From SIG607 sp045646245 (GTDB taxonomy: Bacteria > Bacillota > Clostridia > Oscillospirales > Acutalibacteraceae), in assembly GCA_045646245.1 (NCBI GenBank), contig JAZRKJ010000085.1, positions 1 through 23,305 on the forward strand: a stretch of 23,305 nucleotides of DNA. Reading direction: 5' to 3'. The notes beneath the pieces are model-generated. The model worked only from the letters and a program-made list of their open reading frames with translations, was not told the DNA's origin and made no database searches. Positions within the stretch are counted from its first letter, which is position 1, and every line of letters starts with the position of its first letter. The translations under genes and the position numbers were made by a program. Below, one piece after another: positions 15,357 through 22,640 of this stretch.

Positions 15357-16484
15357 TTACATAAAGAAGTTAAGGATAAGAGCGCCTGCAATAACAGAAG
15401 CTATCTGACCCGAAACGTTTACGCCGATGGAATGCATAAGAAGGAAGTTTTGGGGATCTTCCTTAAGACCCATTTTATGAACTATTCTACCCGACATTGG
15501 GAATGCGGAAATACCCGCCGCACCAATCATTGGGTTGATTTTTTCTTTCATAAAGAGATTTAAGAATTTAGCGAAAAGAACGCCGCCTGCGGTATCAACG
15601 ATAAACGCAACAAGTCCGAGTCCCAAAATAAGAAGAGTTTCTTTTTGAAGGAACTTTTCTGCAACCATCTGGGAAGCAACGCTTATACCGAGGAAAATGG
15701 TAATAAGGTTTGCAAGTACGTTTTGCGCGGTGTCGGAAAGGGAATCGAGCACTCCACATTCTCTGATAAGGTTACCAAACATAAGGGAGCCGATAAGGGA
15801 AGCGGCGGAAGGAGCAATAATACAAGAAATAAGGGTAACAACGATGGGGAAGAGAATCTTGGTAGCCTTAGAAACGTTAGCGGGTTTATAAGGCATACGA
15901 ATCATACGCTCTTTTTTGGTGGTAAGAGCCTTAATAACGGGAGGCTGAATAATGGGAACAAGCGCCATATATGAATAAGCCGCAACCATTATAGCGCCCT
16001 GATAGTTGGAATTGAGTTTTTGAGATACAACTATTGAAGTAGGACCGTCAGCCGCGCCGATAATAGCAATAGAAGCGGCGTCGTTTTCGGCAAAAAATAC
16101 GCTTGCAAGGCAAAGGGTAAAGAAAATACCGAACTGCGCGGCGGCGCCGAATATCATAAGTTTGGGGTTAGAAAGCACGGGGCCGAAGTCAATCATAGCG
16201 CCGATGCCTATAAAGAGAAGCAGGGGGAAAAGCTCGTTAGAGATACCTGCATTAAAAAGCGTGGTTAAAAAGCCGGGCTCTGCCGCATCACCGATAGCTG
16301 CAGAATGAGGGAAGTTAACGAGAATGGTGCCGAAACCCATAGGGAGAAGCAGGGTAGGCTCCATTTCCTTCTTAATAGCAAGGAAAACAAGAGTTCCGCC
16401 AATAAGCCACATAACCATTTGTTGCCAGGTTATTTGACTTGCGAATTCCCAAAGGAAACCGAAAGTGTTTTGAATGAAATCCAA
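15357..16484 (-). CDS. Second sodium-translocating decarboxylase beta subunit (OadB paralogue)
   Basis: A 375-residue integral membrane protein of the OadB/GcdB/MmdB family, without the N-terminal extension of the first copy. It keeps the motif core: IIGAADGPTSIVV with the Na+-linked aspartate, IQPPVIKALTTKKER, and KINPMIGAAGISAFPM. Differences from the first copy are visible at conserved spots: GAADGPT for GGADGPT, PMSGRI for PMAARV, and IGVNVSGQIAS for MGPNVAGVIGS. It starts with TTG at 16482-16484 behind AAGGAG. It is first in a run with the 46-residue OadG-like gene and then pyk. No alpha or biotin-carrier gene accompanies it. It may use the carrier of the other operon, or be a Na+-linked transporter not tied to decarboxylation. 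Confidence 0.88.
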   Translation of the reverse strand: MDFIQNTFGFLWEFASQITWQQMVMWLIGGTLVFLAIKKEMEPTLLLPMGFGTILVNFPHSAAIGDAAEPGFLTTLFNAGISNELFPLLLFIGIGAMIDFGPVLSNPKLMIFGAAAQFGIFFTLCLASVFFAENDAASIAIIGAADGPTSIVVSQKLNSNYQGAIMVAAYSYMALVPIIQPPVIKALTTKKERMIRMPYKPANVSKATKILFPIVVTLISCIIAPSAASLIGSLMFGNLIRECGVLDSLSDTAQNVLANLITIFLGISVASQMVAEKFLQKETLLILGLGLVAFIVDTAGGVLFAKFLNLFMKEKINPMIGAAGISAFPMSGRIVHKMGLKEDPQNFLLMHSIGVNVSGQIASVIAGALILNFFM

Positions 16485-16519
16485 AGAAGGTCACTCCTTA
16501 AAGTATTTTTGACTTACAT

Positions 16520-16548
16520 ATTTTAATATATAGTATTGGTTTTGTCAA
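16520..16548 (-). promoter_or_regulatory. Strong sigma-A promoter of second beta-subunit operon
   Basis: On the minus strand, consensus TTGACA (16543-16548), a 17-base spacer and TAAAAT (16520-16525), about 36 bases before the TTG start. Confidence 0.82.
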
Positions 16549-16550
16549 TG

Positions 16551-16584
16551 AAAAAAGTCTGCTTTCGTGTAGAAAACAGGCTTT
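16551..16584 (-). terminator. Terminator of DUF5107-TPR gene
   Basis: On the minus strand AAGCCTGTTTTC pairs with GAAAGCAGACTT (one mismatch, one wobble) around loop TACAC, followed by a T-tract. The next promoter begins immediately after it. Confidence 0.75.
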
Positions 16585-16603
16585 TTGTGGTAATTTTTTT
16601 ATA

Positions 16604-19600
16604 TTACTTCATAAAACGGTGGGTTCCGTTCAGCACCTGTTGGCCTTCTGTTAAAAGGGCGTTATAGTACTTAGCGCGGGCAATTTCAGCCTTTTCGGGG
16701 TAGGAAATAAAGAAGGGGGTAGCGCTGAAATAACCGGAATCCTTGCGGCTGCTTTCTGCTTTCCAAATTGCCATAAACTTATCCATATAAGCAAAGGCTT
16801 CGCTTTCTTTGCCTAAACGCTTCATAGAAAGAGCCTGATAGCAGGGAAGAGATGGAAGGTGCATATTGGAGAAGAAGTCAATATCAAGACCGATAATATA
16901 TTCGAAAATTTCCTTTGCTTCTTCGGTTTTGCCAAGTTTCTCAAGGCAGAGCGCTTCATTATACTTAGAAGGAATAATGGGGCCTACTTGCCATAAACCT
17001 GCGCCAAGGTTATCGGGAATGATTTGAGCGGTGCGGAATTCGCTGAGTGCTTCTTCAAACTTACCTTCTTCAAAAAGACGGTTACCGATACCGTAATGAG
17101 CGGCAATGTGTTGTTTAGCAACTATTGTTTCGCCGCCTTCACAAGGAATAAAGTCGTGATTATTTATAAGGTAAAGCGCTTTTTCAAAGTCGCCTGCGCG
17201 GTTTGCGGCAATTGCCCATTCGGTAACAATGTCGTCTCTTGCTTCCTTAAGGTCGGGTACTGCATTTTCAATAATCTTAACCGATTCTTGTGCGTTTACT
17301 CCGGTAAGATTCAAAAGGTAAGCAAGTTCGTATACTAACTGTTCGCAGTCAGGCTTTAATTCAATTGCCTTTTTAAGGGCTTCAATAGCGCCGTTGCAGT
17401 CACCGTTTTTCCAAAGAGAAACTGCGTTTGCTCTTACAGCCTGCCAACCGGTGCAGGTAGACCAAAGCTGTTCTGCTTTTGCATAACGCTTTTGAGCGAA
17501 ATGGAGACAACCAAGCATATAACGGAAGTCGTTTTCGTTTTCGTATTTGCTGAGAGCCGCGATTTCTTCGAAACGGAAGGGGAAGGTGCGGTGAGCAAAG
17601 TTTGCAAGTTCGGGTTTGCCGATAAGACAGGCAAGGGAAGGAGCAACATCCTTTGTATAAGCGGGAACGTTTTCTAAAAGTTCCATAGCCTCTTTTGTGT
17701 AACCTGCGGCGGTAAGGTCGAAGGCAACGTCCATAAGAGTCTGGCTCATAGAAGAGTTAAGAACGCCGTAGAATTCGTCCTTGCTGATTTTGCCGAGAAT
17801 TACGGCAACGTAACGTGCAAGGTGGTTAAGCGGGTCACGTTTTAAAAGAGCGTCAATGCGGTTTTCGGCATTTTCCTTGTTGCCCAGCTTTAATTCTGCG
17901 AGAGCGGCAATTGGAGCGGCAAGCGGGTTGCGGTCACCTTTGTCAAGCGCCATATTTGCACAGAAGAGAGAACCTTCAAAATCGCCTGCTTTTGCATCCA
18001 ATAAAGCGGCTCTTGTCATAGCGCAGGAAACGCTGTCGTTATTCCAAGCGGCTTTTCTGAAATGGTTGTATGCTTCTTCGTCATAACCGAGCATAGCTTT
18101 TGCATAACCCAAAAGATAATGGATTTTTCCGCTTTCCATTTCGGTGTTGTATTTGGTGTGGGCAACGGCGGCTTTTTCAAGGTACTTAATTGCCTCTGAA
18201 AAATCGTTTCTGCTGCAAGCAGTTTCGCCTAAAGCAACCAAAGAAGGAATATGCTGGCTGTCGATTTCCAAAGCGCGTTTAAAATAAACGTCGGGGTTTG
18301 CAATGGGGTCGCGGAACTGCATATAATGAAGTCCTGCAAGGTAAAGACCTTGGGCGGTATCCAGTTCATCCGGCATTTCAACTTCGGGGAATAATTCGGG
18401 TAAGGGCTTCTTAACGTGGGGAGCGTAATCGTATTTAAGAACGCCTTCAATTTCTACGCAGTAGCAGTCAGCCTTAAAGTCGCCGTTTATGGTGAGAACT
18501 TCGCCGGCAACAAGGTCGGCTTTTGTATCAATAACGGTTTTTGCTCCGTTCTTAACAATAATGCGGCAATCTTTTTTATCACAGGTGGGCTGAATCTTAA
18601 GTATGCCGTCTTCCACGCGGATTGCACCCTTAAGGTTTGCGTAAGAGGGTACACCGAGAGCCGCAAGAGGATACCAGAACTGGGAGAACTGCTTTACTTC
18701 ATAAGGCTCAAGCCAAGAAAAATCGGGCTGGTTATCGGAATAAGAGCCTGCCATAAGCTCTGCGTAAGCACCGTCAGTATCGGTAAGGGCGCGTTCCCAA
18801 GACTGAGAAAGTTGGTTGTAACCCCAGGTAAACATCTTTTTACCAACGGCGGTGTGGTGGTCGCCGATATGTACTACGCCACAGCCTATACCGTTATCAA
18901 AACCACCGAAATAATCGTGCTTGGAAGCGGCGGAGAAGTAAGAAGTAGCGGGTTTGGTGTTAAAGTGCTTGCTTATGTCAACGCCGCCTTTTTCAAATAC
19001 AAAACCGTTAAAGCTGCCATGAGCTACAGGATAACTTGTTGTGCTTCTTCTATAATGGAAACGAACGAAGTCAACGTCGTCGGGGAAGAAAATTTCATAA
19101 TCCTTATTAACGGGAACGGCGGTATTTTCCCACCACAAGAAGCTCTTGCGTAAAGCGGTACGGTTAGCAACCACCATTCTTGTTTCAAAATAAGATTTGT
19201 CGGGTTCAACGCAAATCCCCACCATACCCTTCATTCTGTCAATGGGGTCGTGTTCGGAAAGCCATACAATAACGCCGCCGGTAGCAGTGCGTTCAATATG
19301 GTAGTCAACGGGCATAAAGGTGGAAGGACGGTGGTGGAAAGGCCAGTTGAATTCAACACCGCCGCTTATCCAGGAACCCAGCGCGCCTATAAGCGCAGGC
19401 TTGATAACGTGTTGCTTGTAGAAGAAGTCATAGCCGGTAATCTTATCCTTTGCAGAGTAAATTCTGCCGCCGATTTCGGGAAGAATAACAAGCTCAATAT
19501 ATTTGTTTTCGATTTTTATGGCTTTGTATTCTTTTGCATATTTAACCTTGCTTCTTGTTTTAATAACAACCTTATTGGGGTAGGGGTTACCGCTGGAACG

Positions 19601-19708
19601 CTGATGCACACGGCTGTCGGCGAACATAGGTAATTCTTCGCAGGGGGATTCGTCGTAAGTGTCTATAACTATAGGCTCTTCGACGCAGAGAACTTTTTCA
19701 AAACTCAT
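16604..19708 (-). CDS. DUF5107 domain and TPR-repeat protein, 1034 aa
   Basis: A large protein with no signal peptide or membrane segment, so probably cytoplasmic. Residues about 35-340 form a DUF5107 domain, which is expected to have a galactose-mutarotase-like beta-sandwich fold. Visible landmarks are LPEIGGRIYSAKDK, GSWISGGVEFNWPFHHRPS and WWENTAVPVNKDY. From about 430 to the end are TPR-like helical repeats, e.g. YFKRALEIDSQHIPSLVALG, AIEALKKAIELKPDCEQLVY and FEEALSEFRTAQIIPDN. Relatives occur in gut bacteria near carbohydrate genes, but the activity is not known to me; carbohydrate binding or modification is inferred from the fold. The ATG has AAGGAG nine bases upstream. A strong promoter lies upstream, and the gene is divergent from a regulator. 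Confidence 0.85.
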   Translation of the reverse strand: MSFEKVLCVEEPIVIDTYDESPCEELPMFADSRVHQRSSGNPYPNKVVIKTRSKVKYAKEYKAIKIENKYIELVILPEIGGRIYSAKDKITGYDFFYKQHVIKPALIGALGSWISGGVEFNWPFHHRPSTFMPVDYHIERTATGGVIVWLSEHDPIDRMKGMVGICVEPDKSYFETRMVVANRTALRKSFLWWENTAVPVNKDYEIFFPDDVDFVRFHYRRSTTSYPVAHGSFNGFVFEKGGVDISKHFNTKPATSYFSAASKHDYFGGFDNGIGCGVVHIGDHHTAVGKKMFTWGYNQLSQSWERALTDTDGAYAELMAGSYSDNQPDFSWLEPYEVKQFSQFWYPLAALGVPSYANLKGAIRVEDGILKIQPTCDKKDCRIIVKNGAKTVIDTKADLVAGEVLTINGDFKADCYCVEIEGVLKYDYAPHVKKPLPELFPEVEMPDELDTAQGLYLAGLHYMQFRDPIANPDVYFKRALEIDSQHIPSLVALGETACSRNDFSEAIKYLEKAAVAHTKYNTEMESGKIHYLLGYAKAMLGYDEEAYNHFRKAAWNNDSVSCAMTRAALLDAKAGDFEGSLFCANMALDKGDRNPLAAPIAALAELKLGNKENAENRIDALLKRDPLNHLARYVAVILGKISKDEFYGVLNSSMSQTLMDVAFDLTAAGYTKEAMELLENVPAYTKDVAPSLACLIGKPELANFAHRTFPFRFEEIAALSKYENENDFRYMLGCLHFAQKRYAKAEQLWSTCTGWQAVRANAVSLWKNGDCNGAIEALKKAIELKPDCEQLVYELAYLLNLTGVNAQESVKIIENAVPDLKEARDDIVTEWAIAANRAGDFEKALYLINNHDFIPCEGGETIVAKQHIAAHYGIGNRLFEEGKFEEALSEFRTAQIIPDNLGAGLWQVGPIIPSKYNEALCLEKLGKTEEAKEIFEYIIGLDIDFFSNMHLPSLPCYQALSMKRLGKESEAFAYMDKFMAIWKAESSRKDSGYFSATPFFISYPEKAEIARAKYYNALLTEGQQVLNGTHRFMK

Positions 19709-19740
19709 CTTCTTTAACTCCTTTTAAAGTTTGTGCTTTT

Positions 19741-19769
19741 ATTGTAAAACAGACCGATTTTTTTCTCAA
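19741..19769 (-). promoter_or_regulatory. Sigma-A promoter of DUF5107-TPR gene
   Basis: On the minus strand, TTGAGA (19764-19769), a 17-base spacer and TACAAT (19741-19746), 32 bases before the ATG. Confidence 0.72.
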
Positions 19770-19805
19770 CATAAGATTTAAACGAAAAAATACTTTTCTT
19801 TTTAG

Positions 19806-19835
19806 GTGATATGTGATATTTTATAAATGGTGATT
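19806..19835. promoter_or_regulatory. GTGATAT direct repeats in the regulator 5' region
   Basis: GTGATAT occurs twice in tandem (19806-19812, 19813-19819), with a related GGTGATT at 19829-19835. These could be half-sites for the adjacent regulator. The last copy also serves as the likely ribosome site (GGTGAT) of the ATG at 19839. Confidence 0.3.
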
Positions 19836-19838
19836 AAA

Positions 19839-20939
19839 ATGAAGGTATACGTATATATCGACCCTGAATATAACGGTTCGGTTTGGTGCTCTCAAACCCT
19901 TAAAGGGTTAACCGGTGAAGCGGCAAAGCGCCATTACGGAGTATTTTTTTTAGAAAATGATGATATTCTTTCCTTAGACCTTAATAAGGTTTATGGGGAA
20001 GATGAAAAACGCGTACTTATAGTGCTTACTACACGGGTTATAACCGACAGCAGTTTTTATGAGCATTTTGCAAAAAACGGCGTTTCACTTCTTTTTGTCA
20101 ATCACCAAAGCAGTCTTTCGGCAGATAACTATTCCAACGTATTGGTTGACTACCGTAAGGGTATGGCGCAGGTTATTAAGTACCTTTCGGCTTTGGGTAA
20201 GCACAGCACCGCCTTGTTTGCCATTAACCCCGCTTCTTCTACCGACCAAATAAAAAAGGAATACTTTTTATCGGTAGCAAAAAGGAAAGACAGCGATATT
20301 TTTTATAATAACGGTTCTCTTTTGGAATGTTGTGAAAACTTTTATAAAAATAATTCTTTTGACAGCGTAATATGCGCTAACGATATTGCCGCCTACAGCC
20401 TTATAGGTTTTTTGAAACAAAAAAACGTTAACGTGCCAAAGGATATTTACGTTGTATCTTTCGGCGATTCACTGCTTTCTCAAATGGGCTCTCCCTCTCT
20501 TACCACCGTTTCGGTTGACCACACCAAACTTGGTAAGCAAGCCCTTCATACATATTCCTATTTATATAGGCGCGAGGGCGGTATAAGGGTAAGCGTATAC
20601 GTTACGCCAAAGCTCAACGTCAGAGAAAGTACCGATAATATTCCTGCGGAATATAAAATTTGCAAAACGGACGATACGGGCAGGGTAGAAGACCCAATGT
20701 ATTCCGACGCTCTTGCTCAAAGGCTTTTAAAGCTTGAAAAAATGCTTGATTCCTGCGATGAAAACGACTTTAAAATACTTAAAGGTATAAACGAAGGCAA
20801 AACCTATTCGGTAATTGCCGAAGAATTGTTTATGTCGGAAAAAACCGTTTCATACAGAGTTTCGTGTATGAGAGGAATTATGGGTTGCTCCGCAAAGGAA
20901 GAACTTTGCAAAATAGTGTCGGAGCATATAAATTTATAA
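19839..20939 (+). CDS. Regulator with LacI-type sensor and C-terminal LuxR-type HTH
   Basis: 366 residues from the ATG at 19839; an ATG four codons earlier lacks a well-spaced ribosome site. The protein starts directly with a periplasmic-binding-protein-like sensor fold (MKVYVYIDPEYNG) and has no N-terminal LacI helix-turn-helix. Hallmarks of the LacI/GalR sensor follow: SVICANDIAAYSLIGFLK, VPKDIYVVSFGDS, and SPSLTTVSVDHTKLGKQA. After a charged linker, residues about 310-366 form a LuxR/GerE-like helix-turn-helix (DFKILKGINEGKTYSVIAEE, then LFMSEKTVSYRV). So DNA binding appears to be C-terminal. It is divergent from the DUF5107-TPR gene, which is its likely target; a sugar-like ligand is inferred from the sensor type. 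Confidence 0.8.
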   Translation: MKVYVYIDPEYNGSVWCSQTLKGLTGEAAKRHYGVFFLENDDILSLDLNKVYGEDEKRVLIVLTTRVITDSSFYEHFAKNGVSLLFVNHQSSLSADNYSNVLVDYRKGMAQVIKYLSALGKHSTALFAINPASSTDQIKKEYFLSVAKRKDSDIFYNNGSLLECCENFYKNNSFDSVICANDIAAYSLIGFLKQKNVNVPKDIYVVSFGDSLLSQMGSPSLTTVSVDHTKLGKQALHTYSYLYRREGGIRVSVYVTPKLNVRESTDNIPAEYKICKTDDTGRVEDPMYSDALAQRLLKLEKMLDSCDENDFKILKGINEGKTYSVIAEELFMSEKTVSYRVSCMRGIMGCSAKEELCKIVSEHINL

Positions 20940-20956
20940 CTGTTATAAAACCTAAT

Positions 20957-20995
20957 AAAAAATACTGCGGATTTTCAAATCCGCAGTATTTTTTT
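20957..20995 (+). terminator. Terminator of regulator gene
   Basis: The stem AAATACTGCGGATTT/AAATCCGCAGTATTT has a 2-base centre TC and a T-run to 20995. It begins about 18 bases after the stop and is A/T-flanked on both sides, so it may work in both directions. Confidence 0.9.
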
Positions 20996-21044
20996 GTTAG
21001 AAATTGTTTGTATTAGTAACACTTAAGGTGAAGGACTTTGTAAA

Positions 21045-21100
21045 CACGCAGAACCGTCGCCTGTGTTATGCGTTTCTGTCGATCACGCTAACCGTCCTCT
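21045..21100. repeat. Degenerate REP-like direct repeats
   Basis: CACGCAGAACCGTCGCCT (21045-21062) and CACGCTAACCGTCCTCT (21084-21100) are two imperfect copies of one unit. They resemble the GAACCGTCCCC motif family that I associate with REP-like repeats in Clostridia. The block fills most of the gene-free stretch between the regulator terminator and the lipoprotein stop. Confidence 0.5.
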
Positions 21101-21105
21101 TATGT

Positions 21106-21717
21106 TCACTGGATTTTGATTGTTTCACCGTTTTTGTCACGTTTAAAAAATGAATTGATACAACCATAACTGTAATGAAGCGAAACTTCGCCCCCGTCGG
21201 CTAATTTATATACATCTCTTACTATTCCGCTTCCGCGATAATCGTGAGGTGCGCCTAAAATTTCGATAGCTTCTTCATAAGGCATACTTATATATAGTTT
21301 GTCAACATCTTCCATTGTTAAATCATTACGCACAGGTGAAGCGGTATAATAATATGGATATTGAATAATATTTATTGCACCGTTTTTATAATGTACAGTA
21401 TATTCCCGTCCGTTTATTGCGGTATAATAATGTCTTACAGTAATTCCTTGAATATTTTCAAAAGTTTCGGTTTTATGCGGTGCGCCCACTATTTTTATTG
21501 CTTCTTCAAAAGGCATACCAACGTACAGCTTTTTGAAATGCTCTAAAGTCAGGTCGGTATATATGGGTGAGGTAACCTCATAAATAGGATAGCTTACTAT
21601 AGAAGAATTCTCGTTGCTGACGGAGGAATTTTCAGCTACCTCCGGTTCTTTTCTTTTACAGGAGGCAAAAGAAAAAATAAGCAAAACAATTAAAAACAAA
21701 ATTATTATTTTTTTCAT
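21106..21717 (-). CDS. Lipoprotein with two tandem BamE/SmpA-like repeats
   Basis: A 203-residue secreted protein anchored as a lipoprotein. A basic hydrophobic signal is followed by the lipobox SFASC with Cys20, then a Ser/Asn/Glu-rich linker. Two related units follow: SPIYTDLTLEHFKKLYVGMP starting at 50 and SPVRNDLTMEDVDKLYISMP starting at 126. Each continues F/Y-EEAI-x-I-x-G-A-P-H and a beta-rich part with a YxxxxGxxxxxHY pattern. The L-x-x-G/S-M-x-x-x-E-A-x-x-x-L/V-G-x-P shape recalls the SmpA/OmlA (BamE) fold, found in small lipoproteins; the role in a Gram-positive cell is unknown. The ATG has AAGGAGTAGC behind it. The stop lies at the edge of REP-like repeats. Confidence 0.72.
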   Translation of the reverse strand: MKKIIILFLIVLLIFSFASCKRKEPEVAENSSVSNENSSIVSYPIYEVTSPIYTDLTLEHFKKLYVGMPFEEAIKIVGAPHKTETFENIQGITVRHYYTAINGREYTVHYKNGAINIIQYPYYYTASPVRNDLTMEDVDKLYISMPYEEAIEILGAPHDYRGSGIVRDVYKLADGGEVSLHYSYGCINSFFKRDKNGETIKIQ

Positions 21718-21782
21718 TTTTCGCTACTCCTTAACAACTATTTTTTCTCCGTCAGGTCGTTGAATTGTAATAGGTCAATCAA

Positions 21783-21836
21783 GGGACGGTTCTATTGTGT
21801 GCTATCTTAATCATTAACATAGGAGACCCGATCCCC
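21783..21836. repeat. REP-like inverted pair upstream of lipoprotein gene
   Basis: GGGACGGTTCTATTGTG (21783-21799) faces CATAGGAGACCCGATCCCC (21818-21836). They are imperfect inverted copies of the same unit as at 21045-21100. Together with 21872-21969 they account for most of the roughly 290 bases between the two flanking genes; I see no ORF there. Confidence 0.5.
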
Positions 21837-21871
21837 TGTGTCCTATAAAACATTCTCTTTCGCCCTTTTAA

Positions 21872-21969
21872 TAATGTAACGAAGCTGACCGCCTGTTTTG
21901 TGACAAAAATTTTAAAAAAACAAAAACATTGCTGTTTTTGACAACCGCTGTGTATTCTGCGCTACATTA
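21872..21969. repeat. Short MITE-like segment with terminal inverted repeats
   Basis: TAATGTAACGAAG (21872-21884) and CTGCGCTACATTA (21957-21969) are inverted copies with 11 of 13 matches. They bracket about 70 bases containing an A/T-rich hairpin. No coding capacity is visible. Confidence 0.4.
21914..21940 (-). terminator. Probable terminator of SurA-like gene
   Basis: On the minus strand CAAAAACA pairs with TGTTTTTG around loop GCAA (21921-21940), followed by seven Ts (A-tract 21914-21920). The stem is weak because it is A/T rich. Confidence 0.6.
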
Positions 21970-22007
21970 CCGTTCATTTAAAGTGGCGCAATGCTGCGTT
22001 CGCAGTT

Positions 22008-22637
22008 TTATTTAGTAATTATCTCTACATCAGCCAAACTCACCAAATCATCTACATACAAATCAAATTGTTCAAGAAGTTCCTCATCTGTACCTGTTTT
22101 TCCTATGCAAAAATTGGCGTACACACCATTTCTCATTAAAATATTACAGTATGCACCTGTTGCAAGTTCTAAATACTCTTCTTCACTCAAATTTGTGTTT
22201 TGTAGATATTCTTTTAAAAACATGGCATTTTCGTCATTCAATTTCATAATTTCATTATAATTATTTTCTATATACTCCCGTGCCCCGTTTTTATCTATTA
22301 TTACACCTATTTTTTGTGCTTCCTGTTGAATAATTCTGTTTTTAATAAGTGTATTTAGTGCGTCTTCCTCCGTTATAGATGGAATTGAGTCTTTGTATTC
22401 ATCCGGAGTATTTATTCTTTGAATCTCATTAAATGCAATTCGATAATCTATTTCGTTTTGATAGATATTTTCACCGTTAACTATTGCAACTATATCCGAA
22501 CTGCGTTGCTTAGGAATAACTGATGAAAAAAAATCAGTTTTAGCAATATTGAGCAAATCGGTAGCATTAGCAATAAGCGCAAATCCGATTATTAATACTA
22601 ATATTAAAGAAATGGAAACAATAATCTTTTTTTTCAT
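22008..22637 (-). CDS. Membrane-anchored SurA-N-like protein without PPIase domain
   Basis: A 209-residue protein with an N-terminal signal/anchor helix (about 5-25, no lipobox cysteine). It then has a mostly helical SurA/PrsA N-terminal-like chaperone region. VAIVNGENIYQNEIDYRIAF (about 50-69) is typical of foldase starts, followed by ALNTLIKNRIIQQEAQKIGV and a helix-rich EYLELATGAYCNIL. No parvulin peptidyl-prolyl isomerase domain follows; the protein ends at VEIITK. It likely acts outside the membrane on a secreted partner. It follows the upstream surface-protein gene by 3 bases, with GAGGT inside that gene's end, so the two are coupled; that neighbour is a natural client. Confidence 0.68.
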   Translation of the reverse strand: MKKKIIVSISLILVLIIGFALIANATDLLNIAKTDFFSSVIPKQRSSDIVAIVNGENIYQNEIDYRIAFNEIQRINTPDEYKDSIPSITEEDALNTLIKNRIIQQEAQKIGVIIDKNGAREYIENNYNEIMKLNDENAMFLKEYLQNTNLSEEEYLELATGAYCNILMRNGVYANFCIGKTGTDEELLEQFDLYVDDLVSLADVEIITK

Positions 22638-22640
22638 AAT

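Noticed and set aside
18416..19153. 245-codon plus-strand frame opposite the DUF5107-TPR gene
   Set aside because: The minus-strand protein has clear domains and a promoter; this frame shows no family motifs and is a shadow.
21001..22007. Possible CRISPR array in the repeat-rich right part
   Set aside because: The repeats are few, degenerate, in mixed orientation and without regular spacers.
21991..22260. 89-codon plus-strand frame over the SurA-like gene
   Set aside because: It overlaps a better supported minus-strand gene with signal helix and ribosome site.
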